From positions 1-26,177 of the forward strand of contig JAKDIS010000024.1 of NCBI GenBank assembly GCA_030450335.1: DNA of 26,177 bases, in the 5' to 3' direction. The position numbers and the translations under genes are program-made. Position 1 is the stretch's first letter, and the number at the start of each line of letters is the position of its first letter. The notes below the pieces were generated by a model. That model was not told where the DNA came from, searched no databases, and saw only the letters and a list, made by a program, of their open reading frames with translations. The stretch comes from Corynebacterium sp. (GTDB lineage: Bacteria > Actinomycetota > Actinomycetes > Mycobacteriales > Mycobacteriaceae). Below, piece by piece: positions 14,588 through 23,443 of the stretch.

Positions 14588-15463
14588 TCACTCCAGCTCG
14601 ATCTTGCGGTTCCAGGAGTAGTAGGTGCGCCACAGGCAGACCAGCATGAGGATCGCCATCGGCGGGACGAAGCCGAGCGGCATCGCGGAGTCGTAGGGAC
14701 CGGAGACGCCCGGGGTGGTGTCGATCTCGTCGAGCAGGCTGTAGCTGCCCAGCGTCCAGCCCGACGCGTCGCCGCTGAGGCCCACCGGGATGGCGAAAAG
14801 TCCGATCAGGGCCACGACCTGGGCGACCATGCCCAGCAGGAAGAACACCAGCACCGGGCCGCCGGGGCCGAGGGTCTGCAGCCACCGCTCCTTGCCGACC
14901 GAGATCGAGAAGTAGTACTGCACCGGTGCGGAGAGCATGGCCAGGTAACCGGCCACGATCACCCCGATGATCAGCCAGGCCGGCACGCCGGAGTCGCCGA
15001 GGGCCGTCCAGAACTCGTCCAGCATCTCGCCGAGGCCGGTGATCTGCGGGTCACGAACGGAGAACCCGGTGTAGAGCACGCAGCCGAGCAGGACAGTGAC
15101 GACCAGACTGACGGTGCTCACCAGCGCCGCCCACAGCAGCTTCACCGTGAGGATCCGGCTGCCCTTCACCGGCAGCGTCTGGGTGAGGTAGGCGGTCGCG
15201 CCGTAGCTGGAACGCCAGTAGTCCACGGCCAGCACGATCTGCATCACCGGGGTGAAGACCATGACGAGCATCATGCCGACGGCCGCGGCCAGGGGTCCGA
15301 AGAGGGTCCAGTCCAGCCATGTCAGCACCGAGCAGAGCAGCACGCCGAGGGTGGCAAGGCCGGTGGTGACGCCGAGCAGCGAGCGGGTGCGCAGCCACTC
15401 GTAACGGAAGAGGGTCGAGGTGGGGGTTGTCGGGGTCGGGGTTGTCGGGGTTACAGTGCTCAT
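14588..15463 (-). CDS. ABC transporter permease
   Basis: 291 aa, ATG. A Thr/Pro repeat start (TPTTPTPTTPTST) from GGGGT-type DNA repeats is followed by about six to seven membrane helices. The ATG overlaps the TGA of the ATPase gene (ATGA), showing tight translational coupling. No conserved substrate-binding motif is visible. With the YtrA-type GntR regulator and single ATPase it resembles YtrBC-like or bacteriocin/cell-wall-antibiotic export systems, but the substrate is unknown. Confidence 0.85.
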   Translation of the reverse strand: MSTVTPTTPTPTTPTSTLFRYEWLRTRSLLGVTTGLATLGVLLCSVLTWLDWTLFGPLAAAVGMMLVMVFTPVMQIVLAVDYWRSSYGATAYLTQTLPVKGSRILTVKLLWAALVSTVSLVVTVLLGCVLYTGFSVRDPQITGLGEMLDEFWTALGDSGVPAWLIIGVIVAGYLAMLSAPVQYYFSISVGKERWLQTLGPGGPVLVFFLLGMVAQVVALIGLFAIPVGLSGDASGWTLGSYSLLDEIDTTPGVSGPYDSAMPLGFVPPMAILMLVCLWRTYYSWNRKIELE

Positions 15464-16170
15464 CGGTACTCCTCCCGGAAGATGCCGTCCAGGCTGGTGC
15501 CGTGGTGTGCGCGCAGGTCGTCGGCACTGCCCTGGAGCAGCACATGTCCGTAGCGCATCATCACCACCGCGTCGAGCATCGGCTCGAGGTCGTGGACGAG
15601 GTGTGTGGAGATCAGCAGCAGCGAGTCCGGCGAGAGGTTCGCCATGATGCTCCTGAGGATCGAGTCGCGGGCGGAGGGGTCCACCCCGGAGATCGGTTCG
15701 TCGAGCAGGTAGACCGGAACCCGGCGCGACATGGCGATCGCGACCTGCACCTCCTCCCGCATGCCCTTCGAGAGCTGTTTGATGCGCAGTTCCTCGTCGA
15801 TGCCGAAGTCGGCGATCATCGCGCGGGCCTTGTCGGTGTCGAAGTCGGCGAAGTAGTCCGACCACATCCGCAGGCAGAAGCTGACCCTGTGGGACGGGGA
15901 GAGGAAGCCGGCGTCCGGCAGGAAGGAGACCAGCGCCTTCGACTCCGGTCCGGGTGCGTGGCCGGCCACGGCGACGTCCCCGTCGTAGCCGGCGAGCACG
16001 CCGGCCAGGGTCTTGAGCAGGGTGGTCTTGCCGCAGCCGTTCTCGCCGAGCAGGCCCACGATCTGCCCCGGGTTCAGGTCCAGGTCCACGCCGGTGAGCG
16101 CGACCCGCTTGCCGTAGGTCTTGCCGAGCCCACGGGTTCGGACGAGTGGTTGGTTAATTGTGTCGTTCAC
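15460..16170 (-). CDS. ABC transporter ATP-binding protein
   Basis: 236 aa, start GTG at 16170 with GAGGAG five nt upstream. Visible motifs are Walker A (GENGCGKTT, about residues 43-51), a Q-loop-type region (LPDAGF), a degenerate signature (LSKGMREE instead of LSGGQ), Walker B (VYLLDEP) and the H-loop (STH). The fold is typical of exporters of the YtrB/CcmA kind that pair with a simple permease. It starts 2 nt after the GntR stop and overlaps the permease by 4 nt, so the three genes form one operon (GntR-ATPase-permease). Confidence 0.93.
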   Translation of the reverse strand: MNDTINQPLVRTRGLGKTYGKRVALTGVDLDLNPGQIVGLLGENGCGKTTLLKTLAGVLAGYDGDVAVAGHAPGPESKALVSFLPDAGFLSPSHRVSFCLRMWSDYFADFDTDKARAMIADFGIDEELRIKQLSKGMREEVQVAIAMSRRVPVYLLDEPISGVDPSARDSILRSIMANLSPDSLLLISTHLVHDLEPMLDAVVMMRYGHVLLQGSADDLRAHHGTSLDGIFREEYR

Positions 16171-16172
16171 GG

Positions 16173-16538
16173 TCACTCCTCGTGTCCTGTCCACCTCGTG
16201 GTGACGAGGTGTGTCGCTTGGTCCCGGTCCAGTCCGAGGCCGCGGACGCGTCGGACGAAGTCGTCGACGGCGCCGTCGGCGAGCGCCTGGCGCTCGTCGT
16301 CGATGCGTCCTGCGTCGTCGGTGACGAAACGTCCTGCGGTGCGCTCGGTGCGGCACAGCCCGGTGCGTTCGAGTTCGGCCAGCGAGCGCTGGACGGTGTT
16401 GGGGTTGACCCCGAGTTCGGCCGCCAGCTCGCGGACGCCGGGGAGACGTTCCCCCGGGGTCCATGCGCCGGTGACGATGCGCCGCGAGAACTCCTGGAGC
16501 AGCTGGTTCCAGATCGGGGACGAGTTGTCGAACTCCAC
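16173..16538 (-). CDS. GntR-family regulator, YtrA subfamily
   Basis: 121 aa from the GTG at 16538, preferred over the GTG at 16544 because AGGAGG then lies 5 nt upstream rather than overlapping the start. The N-terminal winged helix has the GntR pattern (PIWNQLLQEFSRRIVTGAW, then GERLPGVRELAAELGVNPNTVQRSLAELE). The short C-terminal part (about 50 residues, two helices) is the hallmark of YtrA, a dimeric repressor type usually encoded with an ABC transporter. It likely autoregulates through the palindrome at 16583-16604 and is relieved by an unknown ligand or stress. The operon is divergent from mntP. Confidence 0.9.
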   Translation of the reverse strand: MEFDNSSPIWNQLLQEFSRRIVTGAWTPGERLPGVRELAAELGVNPNTVQRSLAELERTGLCRTERTAGRFVTDDAGRIDDERQALADGAVDDFVRRVRGLGLDRDQATHLVTTRWTGHEE

Positions 16539-16582
16539 GGCCACCTCCTCACGTGTCCCACAGGCGACACTCCATTGTCCGC

Positions 16583-16604
16583 CTGTATTAGGTATCTAGT
16601 ACAG
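16583..16604 (-). promoter_or_regulatory. Putative YtrA-type operator over the GntR promoter
   Basis: 22-bp near-palindrome of the form CTGTA-Y-TAG-N4-CTA-R-TACAG; 18 of 22 positions match the reverse complement and the four differences are transitions. It contains TAGATA and TAATAC, possible -10 sequences for the minus-strand operon, so a bound dimer would block the promoter. YtrA-family operators elsewhere are similar long AT-rich palindromes. The distance to the GTG is about 45 nt. Confidence 0.6.
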
Positions 16605-16641
16605 TGACACGGTGAAGCGTTTTTGTCAACGGTCCCCCGTG

Positions 16642-16667
16642 CCGGAGTTTGGGGCCACGAACTCCGG
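16642..16667. repeat. 8-bp perfect inverted repeat
   Basis: CCGGAGTT (16642-16649) and AACTCCGG (16660-16667) flank a 10-nt loop, followed at once by a second small hairpin GTGC-TTTC-GCAC. They lie between the GntR operator and the mntP promoter candidate, upstream of the riboswitch. They could be an operator for mntP (for example an MntR-like site) or a transcription barrier between the divergent units; no T-tract follows. Confidence 0.45.
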
Positions 16668-16699
16668 AAAACGTGCTTTCGCACTCTGTGACCTGCCGC

Positions 16700-16705
16700 T
16701 AAAGT
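16700..16705 (+). promoter_or_regulatory. Possible mntP -10
   Basis: TAAAGT with a weak TTTCGC -35 (16677-16682, 17-bp spacing). A start near 16712 would give a leader of about 200 nt that contains the whole riboswitch. Confidence 0.35.
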
Positions 16706-16740
16706 CACTGCCCGACGCGCGGCGCACCGCCGGCGTCACC

Positions 16741-16906
16741 CTGTGTGAAGGGGAGTAGTTCCCGGTCGCCCGCGACCGGAGGTGTGTCGACACACCGGCC
16801 GTCCCGCTCGGCCCGGCGCACCACCTGTGCAGCAGCCGTTGACAGGCGAACGAGACCTTCGGCCCAGCCCCGTGCCCGAACCACCGGAACCGCCGAAGAA
16901 GAGGTC
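16741..16906 (+). ncRNA. yybP-ykoY manganese riboswitch of mntP
   Basis: The leader has the hallmark 5' GGGGAGTAG (16750-16758) and the 3' GGCGAACGAGACCTT block (16845-16859), the two conserved strands of the yybP-ykoY (Mn2+) aptamer. P1 is GAAGG (16747-16751) with CCTTC (16856-16860). Two internal hairpins are clear: GGTCG-CCCG-CGACC (16764-16777) and the GGTGTGTCGACACACC palindrome (16781-16796). The 3' P1 strand overlaps CTTCGG (16857-16862), which can instead pair with CCGAAG (16893-16898), next to AAGAGG ahead of the ATG. Mn2+ binding should stabilise P1, free this region and raise MntP expression. The family is known to sense Mn2+; the pairing is read from sequence. Confidence 0.85.
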
Positions 16907-16914
16907 CCTCCCCC

Positions 16915-17499
16915 ATGACAACCACCCAGCTCCTGCTCATCGCCCTGGGCGTCTCCGCCGACGCCTTCGCCGTATCCGTCGTCCAGGGCACCACCATCCG
17001 CGAACACGTGATGCGCCGCATCCTGCTGCTCTCCGTGGTCTTCGGTGTCTTCCAGGCGGTCATGCCGCTGATCGGCTGGGCGGTGGGGTCCTCGGTCGCC
17101 GGGTTCGTCGAGAGCATCGACCACTGGATCGCCTTCGCCATGCTCGCCGGCATCGGCACGAAGATGATCGTCGACACCGTCCGCGAGGGACGCGGGGACG
17201 GCAGCGGTGGTGGTGAGGGCACCGCGCCCGCCACGTCCTTCACCGTGCGCGCCGTGCTCACCCTCGGCGTCGCGACCAGCATCGACGCCCTCGCCGTGGG
17301 CATCGGCTTCGCGCTGGTGCCGATCAACATCCTGGTCGCCGTGGGCCTGATCGGGGCGACGACGTTCCTGGCGTCCCTCGCCGGCGGCTGGCTCGGCCAC
17401 CACGGCGGACGCCGACTGGGACGTCCGGCGACGTTCATCGGCGGGCTCGTGCTCATCGGGATCGGCGCGTCGATCCTCGTCGAGCACCTCACCGCCTGA
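16915..17499 (+). CDS. mntP: Manganese efflux pump MntP
   Basis: 194 aa, six membrane helices arranged as two related halves. The diagnostic motifs are GVSADAFAVSVVQG (residues 12-25) and GVATSIDALAVGIGF (about 120-134), whose aspartates bind Mn2+. The halves are separated by a Gly-rich cytoplasmic loop (GRGDGSGGGEG). MntP exports Mn2+ and protects against manganese excess. Control by the Mn2+ riboswitch in its leader fits exactly. The gene is single, convergent with the glycosyltransferase gene and closed by a long bidirectional hairpin. It has no functional link to the envelope cluster around it. Confidence 0.95.
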   Translation: MTTTQLLLIALGVSADAFAVSVVQGTTIREHVMRRILLLSVVFGVFQAVMPLIGWAVGSSVAGFVESIDHWIAFAMLAGIGTKMIVDTVREGRGDGSGGGEGTAPATSFTVRAVLTLGVATSIDALAVGIGFALVPINILVAVGLIGATTFLASLAGGWLGHHGGRRLGRPATFIGGLVLIGIGASILVEHLTA

Positions 17500-17521
17500 G
17501 AGGCCGCCTGCCTCACCCCAT

Positions 17522-17587
17522 GTCATCTGACTCATGCCCCAGGTCGAAGAATGGCCATTTTCCGGCCTGGGGCATGACTCAGCTGAC
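17522..17587. terminator. 33-bp inverted repeat, bidirectional terminator
   Basis: A continuous inverted repeat centred between 17554 and 17555 has arms of 33 bp with three mismatches and a few wobbles. It lies between the convergent mntP and glycosyltransferase genes; the right arm contains the TGA (17579-17581) and last sense codons of the glycosyltransferase. Its inner part is AT-richer (AATGGCCATT). Terminating both transcripts is the simplest role. Confidence 0.75.
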
Positions 17588-18739
17588 GAGTTCCCCGAGC
17601 AACTCCTCCCAGCGGGCACCCGTGCGCCCCCAGGAGAACGTCCCGGCGCGGAGCCGCGCATTCTCCCCCAGCTCGGCGAGCAGGGCGGGGTCGTCGAGCA
17701 GGTGCCCGAGGGTGTTTATCAGCCCACCTTCCGAGTCCACGAGCACGCCCGTCGCCCGCGGGCCGTCCGCGACCACACTGTCGCGCAGCCCGGCAGACGT
17801 GCTGTACCCCAGTGTGGGCACGCCGTGCAGGCCCGCCTCGATGACCGCCAGTCCCCAGCCCTCCTTGCGGCTCGGCAGGATGTGCAGAGCCGCCCGCGCC
17901 AGGATCCGGTGCTTGGCCTCCTCGGAGACGTGCCCGTGGAACACCACGAGCCCGGAGACCCCCAGGTCGTCGGCGTGACGCCGCAACTTCTCCGACCACC
18001 ACCCGTCGCCGATGACGTCCAGGACGGTGTCCGGGTGGGCGGGCAGGACGGCGGCCAGGGCGTCCAACGCATGCTCGAGCTGCTTGTGCGGCACCAGCCG
18101 CGACAGGGTGACCAGGTGGATCGGTTCGTCCGGCGCGCGGCCCTGGGCGCTCCTGTCGAGGTCCCCGAGGTCCGGCGGGACGTCCACCCCGTTGCGGATC
18201 ACCCGGATGCGCGCGCGGTCCACGCCCAGCTCCACGAGCTCCTCCGCGCTCGGCTCCGACACCGTCACATACGGTGACCTGCGGTGCAGCCAGGGCGAGA
18301 GTCGCGACTCGATGAACCAGCCCACCCGGGAGAGCACGGGGCCGGCGACGGGCCACTGCTCGCGGTGGCAGTGGTGGGTGAGCAGCACTGTGGGCACGTC
18401 CTTGCCCACCAGGGCGCGGGCGAGGAAGGGCACACCGTTCTGGGTGTCGACGACAATGTCCGGGCGGTCCGGGCGGTCTGAGTGGTTCGTACCCCACGGC
18501 AGCCGGGCACGCAGCATGTACCACCAGGCCCGCGGGTACACGGTGAAACTCCCACCACCGCGCAGGTAGGTCACCCCGTTGCGCCGCTCACGCGCGGCGG
18601 AGCCCGGGTAGCGGGCCGTGCGGAACGTGACCTCGTGCCCCCGGCCCACGAGATACTCGGCGACGTGCTCGAGGTAGACCTCGCTGCCACCGCCCTCGGG
18701 GTGGCGGGAGTCGCGCCAGCACAGCAACAGAACCTTCAT
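17579..18739 (-). CDS. GT4-type glycosyltransferase, Rv0225-like
   Basis: 386 aa from the ATG at 18739; the frame is open upstream but MKVLLLCWRDSRHPEGGGSE is the usual start of this family and the glycine-rich donor loop. The GT-B fold has an N-terminal acceptor domain (1-about 200) and a C-terminal donor domain with the E-x7-E type motif (SRKEGWGLAVIEAGLHGVP). No membrane segment is present, so it acts at the cytoplasmic face. At this locus the M. tuberculosis equivalent is Rv0225; a mannosyl or glucosyl transfer in lipoglycan or glycolipid synthesis is likely but the donor and acceptor cannot be read. It is divergent from mtrP with 121 nt between them. GAGAACGG precedes the ATG; TATCGT (10 nt upstream) may be its -10. 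Confidence 0.87.
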   Translation of the reverse strand: MKVLLLCWRDSRHPEGGGSEVYLEHVAEYLVGRGHEVTFRTARYPGSAARERRNGVTYLRGGGSFTVYPRAWWYMLRARLPWGTNHSDRPDRPDIVVDTQNGVPFLARALVGKDVPTVLLTHHCHREQWPVAGPVLSRVGWFIESRLSPWLHRRSPYVTVSEPSAEELVELGVDRARIRVIRNGVDVPPDLGDLDRSAQGRAPDEPIHLVTLSRLVPHKQLEHALDALAAVLPAHPDTVLDVIGDGWWSEKLRRHADDLGVSGLVVFHGHVSEEAKHRILARAALHILPSRKEGWGLAVIEAGLHGVPTLGYSTSAGLRDSVVADGPRATGVLVDSEGGLINTLGHLLDDPALLAELGENARLRAGTFSWGRTGARWEELLGELVS

Positions 18740-18802
18740 GACCGTTCTCACGATACAGGCCGCGCGGCGCCCACCACCGTCTGCTGCGGCCCTCGGCGCC
18801 CA

Positions 18803-18855
18803 CCTTGAGCCCTCAGGTCGCTCCGAGGCCCCGTCAGCGACCTGTACCCTCAAGG
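18803..18855. promoter_or_regulatory. Nested inverted repeat over the mtrP -10
   Basis: CCTTGAG (18803-18809) pairs with CTCAAGG (18849-18855), and CAGGTCGCT (18814-18822) pairs with AGCGACCTG (18836-18844). Both arms are perfect, the 4-nt spacers between them are not, and the loop is 13 nt. The -10 candidate TACCCT (18845-18850) lies in the right arm and the ATG of mtrP follows 5 nt after the repeat. If transcription starts at the ATG this is a DNA operator; if a longer transcript exists, the hairpin would cover the ribosome site. Confidence 0.7.
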
Positions 18856-18860
18856 TCACG

Positions 18861-19661
18861 ATGCCGAAGCCCCCCGATCACGCCGTACCTCCCACGCTGC
18901 GCCCGTTGCGTCGCCACGCCACGCTGCGCCGGTCCCTCGGCCTGCTCGGCGACTTCCGCTTCGAGCAGAGCGACCCGGACCGTTTCTACGGGCGCCTCGC
19001 CGAGGACACCGTCCGGCTGATCGGTGACCTGCAGGACGGCGCGACCGGAGAGTCGCTCGCCGGGTGCCGCATCCTCGACGTCGGCGGCGGGCCGGGCTAC
19101 TTCGGACGCGCCTTCGCCGCGGCCGGCGTGGCGTCCGGCGACTACGTGACCTGTGAGCCGGACGTCGGGGAGATGGCAGCGGCGGGCATCCGGCTGCGGT
19201 CCTCGGTGCGTGGTTCGGGCATGGACCTGCCGTTCGCCGACGACGTCTTCGACGTCACCTACTCCTCCAACGTCGCCGAACACGTGTCCGAGCCGTGGCG
19301 CATGGCGGACGAGATGCTGCGCGTCACCCGGCCGGGCGGGCTGATGATCTTCTCCTACACCTGCTGGCTGGGGCCGTTCGGCGGCCACGAGACGGGCCTG
19401 TGGGAGCACTACGTGGGCGGGGAGTTCGCGGCCGGACGCTACGAGCGTCGCCACGGTCACCCGCCGAAGAACCGCTGGGGCGAGAGCCTGTTCGACGTGT
19501 CGTGCGCCGACGGGCTGCGCTACGCCGCGCGGGCGCAGGACGCCGAACTCCTCGCCGCGTTTCCCCGCTACCACCCGTGGTGGGCGTGGTGGATGGTGCG
19601 CGTCCCCTGGTTGCGCGAGGTGGCGGTGTCGAACCTGGTACTGGTGATGCGGCGGCGGTGA
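18861..19661 (+). CDS. mtrP: SAM-dependent methyltransferase, MtrP-like
   Basis: 266 aa from the ATG at 18861, which follows the promoter/inverted repeat; the frame is open further upstream without a site. A class I methyltransferase core starts with motif I ILDVGGGPGYFG (residues 71-82), then CEPDVGEM, the post-II segment FDVTYSSNVAEHV and PGGLMIFSYT. The C-terminus ends in a Trp-rich amphipathic stretch (YHPWWAWWMVRVPWL) suited to membrane contact. The gene at this position in C. glutamicum (MtrP) and M. tuberculosis (Rv0224c) is needed for efficient trehalose-mycolate transport; the methyl acceptor is not established. It is divergent from the glycosyltransferase gene. Confidence 0.82.
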   Translation: MPKPPDHAVPPTLRPLRRHATLRRSLGLLGDFRFEQSDPDRFYGRLAEDTVRLIGDLQDGATGESLAGCRILDVGGGPGYFGRAFAAAGVASGDYVTCEPDVGEMAAAGIRLRSSVRGSGMDLPFADDVFDVTYSSNVAEHVSEPWRMADEMLRVTRPGGLMIFSYTCWLGPFGGHETGLWEHYVGGEFAAGRYERRHGHPPKNRWGESLFDVSCADGLRYAARAQDAELLAAFPRYHPWWAWWMVRVPWLREVAVSNLVLVMRRR

Positions 19662-19847
19662 GGCCGAACCCCGTCCCCTCACGCCACCTCACGCCACCCG
19701 TAGCTTGACGATACAAAAGCGCAGGAAGACAGCACCCCCGACCTCACCGGAATGCCACGCGCAACCAGATATGACGATAGAGTGATCGGCGACACATGTT
19801 GCACACCGATGTCGTCGCACCAACAAGTGAGGCAAGTGAGGACCGTC
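19662..19847 (+). promoter_or_regulatory. fadA upstream region with duplicated ribosome site
   Basis: No gene. TGACGATA occurs at 19706-19713 and 19772-19779; TAGAGT (19778-19783) is the best -10 candidate. Just before fadA the 9-mer CAAGTGAGG is tandemly repeated (19824-19832, 19833-19841), giving two GAGG Shine-Dalgarno copies, the second 6 nt from the ATG. No FadR or FasR-type operator was recognised. Confidence 0.4.
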
Positions 19848-21074
<1,227 letters not shown>

Positions 21075-21113
21075 ACCACCGCCGAACACCGAACTTCTGT
21101 AGGAGAACAACTC

Positions 21114-23408
21114 ATGAGCGACAACATCATCGCCTGGGAGACCGACGGCAACGGCGTGGTCACCCTCACCATCGACGACCCCAACTCCCCCGTCAACACC
21201 ATGAACACCGCCTTCGAGGCCTCCCTGACGGAGACCGCGGAGAAGCTGCGCGCCGGTGTCGAGGCCGGCGAGGTCACCGGTGTGGTCGTCACCAGCGCGA
21301 AGAAGACCTTCTTCGCCGGCGGCGACATCAAGTCCATGATCACCGCCACCCCGGCCGACGCGGAGGCGCTCACCACCTCCATCGACCGGATGAAGGCCGA
21401 CATGCGCAGCATCGAGACCCTCGGGGTCCCGGTCGTCGCCGCGCTCAACGGCACCGCCCTCGGCGGCGGCCTGGAGATCGCCCTGGCCACCCACCACCGC
21501 ATCGCCGCGGACACCAGGGGCGCCAAGTTCGGCCTGCCCGAGGTCACCCTCGGCCTGCTGCCCGGTGGCGGCGGCGTGGCACGCGTGACCCGCATGCTCG
21601 GCATCCAGGACGCACTGATGAAGGTGCTGACCACCGGACGCCAGTTCAACGCCGACGCCGCCAAGGACGCCGGCCTCATCGACGAGGTCGTCGCCGCCGA
21701 CGGACTCATCGACGCCGCGAAGGCGTGGATCGCCTCCAAGCCCGAGGCGTCCCAGCCCTGGGACCGCAAGGGCTACCGCATGCCCGGCGGCACCCCGACC
21801 ACCCCGGCGCTGGCCGCGATGCTGCCCAGCTTCCCCGCCAACGTCACCAAGCAGATCAAGGGCGCGCCGATGCCCGCCCCGCAGGCGATCCTCTCCGCCG
21901 CGGTCGAGGGTGCCCAGCTCAAGCGCTTCGAGGACGCCACGGCCGTGGAGACCCGCTGGTTCGTCTCCCTGGTCACCGGCCCCACCTCGAAGAACATGAT
22001 GCAGGCCTTCTTCTTCGACCTCAACCACTGCAACGGCGGCGGCTCGCGCCCCCTGCAGGCCGACGGCACCCCGTACCCCAAGACCGAGTTCCGCAAGGTC
22101 GGCGTCATCGGCGCCGGCATGATGGGTGCCGGCATCGCCTACGTGGCGGCGAAGGCCGGCATCGAGGTCGTCCTCAAGGACATCTCCGAGGAGAACGCGC
22201 AGAAGGGCAAGGCCTACTCCGAGGGCCTGGAGGCCAAGGCCCTCAAGCGTGGCAAGACCACCGAGGAGAAGTCCGCCGCCCTGCTCGGCCGCATCACCCC
22301 CACCGCCGACTACGCCGACCTGTCGGACGTGGACCTGGTCATCGAGGCCGTCTTCGAGAACACCGAGCTCAAGCACAAGGTCTTCGCCGAGATCGAGGCC
22401 GCCGTGCCGTCCACCGCCGTGCTGGGCTCCAACACCTCGACCCTGCCGATCACCGGCCTGGCCGAGGGCGTGGACCGCCCGAACGACTTCATCGGCCTGC
22501 ACTTCTTCTCCCCCGTGGACAAGATGCCGCTCATCGAGATCATCTCCGGCGAGAAGACCGACCCGGCCATCCTGGCCAAGGCCCTGGACTTCTCCCGCCA
22601 GATCCGCAAGACCCCGATCGTGGTCAACGACTCCCGCGGCTTCTTCACCTCCCGCGTGATCGGCACCGTGCTCAACGAGGCGATGCGCATGCTCGTCGAG
22701 GGCGTGGACCCGGCCGTCATCGAGGCCGCCGGACGCCAGGCCGGCTACCCCGCCCCGCAGCTGCAGCTGCAGGACGAGCTGAACCTGAAGCTTGCCCGCA
22801 AGATCGGTGCGGAGACCACCGCCGCCGCCGAGGCCGCCGGCGTCACCGTCGACGACGGCGGGGTCAACGCCCTGGTGGACGCCATGCTCGACGAGTTCGA
22901 GCGCCCCGGCAAGCTCGAGGGCAAGGGCTTCTACGAGTACGACGAGAACGGCCGCCGCACCGGCCTGTGGGCCGGGCTGCGCGGCGAGCTCCGCGAGAAG
23001 CTCGGTGTGACGCCGGTGGACGTTCCGGACGGCGAGGCGGCCACCGCCGGTGCCGACCTGAACTCCACCGCAACGTCCGGCACCTCCGGCGTCCCCACGC
23101 TCAACGACCTCATCGAGCGCATGCTGTTCATCGAGGCCCTGGAGACCCAGCGCTGCGTGGACGAGAACGTGCTGACCTCGGACGCGGACGCCAACATCGG
23201 CTCCATCCTGGGCATCGGCTACCCGGCCTGGACGGGCGGTTCCCGCCAGTTCATCACCAACTACGCCCGCCCGGCGGCCGCCGCACTGCCGTCCGACGCC
23301 GGCAAGGACTACCCCACCAGCGGTGTGGCCGGCTTCGTCGCCCGCGCCGAGGAGCTCGCCGCCGCCTACGGTGAGCGCTTCGCTCCGGTGGCGTCGCTGA
23401 AGGGCTAG
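21114..23408 (+). CDS. fadB: FadB: enoyl-CoA hydratase/3-hydroxyacyl-CoA dehydrogenase
   Basis: 764 aa, ATG with AGGAG 8 nt upstream. The N-terminal crotonase domain (about 1-200) has Glu121 (GGGLEIALATHHR) and Glu143 (GLPEVTLGLLPGGGG), the two hydratase glutamates. A linker follows, and the NAD-binding 3-hydroxyacyl-CoA dehydrogenase domain starts at about residue 326 with GVIGAGMMGAGIA (330-339), with catalytic His463 in HFFSPVDKM. The C-terminal dehydrogenase repeats span about 510-740. It hydrates trans-2-enoyl-CoA and oxidises the 3-hydroxy product with NAD+, then passes 3-ketoacyl-CoA to FadA. The length fits the FadB/trifunctional alpha family (M. tuberculosis FadB is about 720). Together with fadA it forms an operon ended by a hairpin. 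Confidence 0.93.
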   Translation: MSDNIIAWETDGNGVVTLTIDDPNSPVNTMNTAFEASLTETAEKLRAGVEAGEVTGVVVTSAKKTFFAGGDIKSMITATPADAEALTTSIDRMKADMRSIETLGVPVVAALNGTALGGGLEIALATHHRIAADTRGAKFGLPEVTLGLLPGGGGVARVTRMLGIQDALMKVLTTGRQFNADAAKDAGLIDEVVAADGLIDAAKAWIASKPEASQPWDRKGYRMPGGTPTTPALAAMLPSFPANVTKQIKGAPMPAPQAILSAAVEGAQLKRFEDATAVETRWFVSLVTGPTSKNMMQAFFFDLNHCNGGGSRPLQADGTPYPKTEFRKVGVIGAGMMGAGIAYVAAKAGIEVVLKDISEENAQKGKAYSEGLEAKALKRGKTTEEKSAALLGRITPTADYADLSDVDLVIEAVFENTELKHKVFAEIEAAVPSTAVLGSNTSTLPITGLAEGVDRPNDFIGLHFFSPVDKMPLIEIISGEKTDPAILAKALDFSRQIRKTPIVVNDSRGFFTSRVIGTVLNEAMRMLVEGVDPAVIEAAGRQAGYPAPQLQLQDELNLKLARKIGAETTAAAEAAGVTVDDGGVNALVDAMLDEFERPGKLEGKGFYEYDENGRRTGLWAGLRGELREKLGVTPVDVPDGEAATAGADLNSTATSGTSGVPTLNDLIERMLFIEALETQRCVDENVLTSDADANIGSILGIGYPAWTGGSRQFITNYARPAAAALPSDAGKDYPTSGVAGFVARAEELAAAYGERFAPVASLKG

Positions 23409-23443
23409 TTTTCGCGAGGGCAACAGGAACCGCAGGAACAGTG

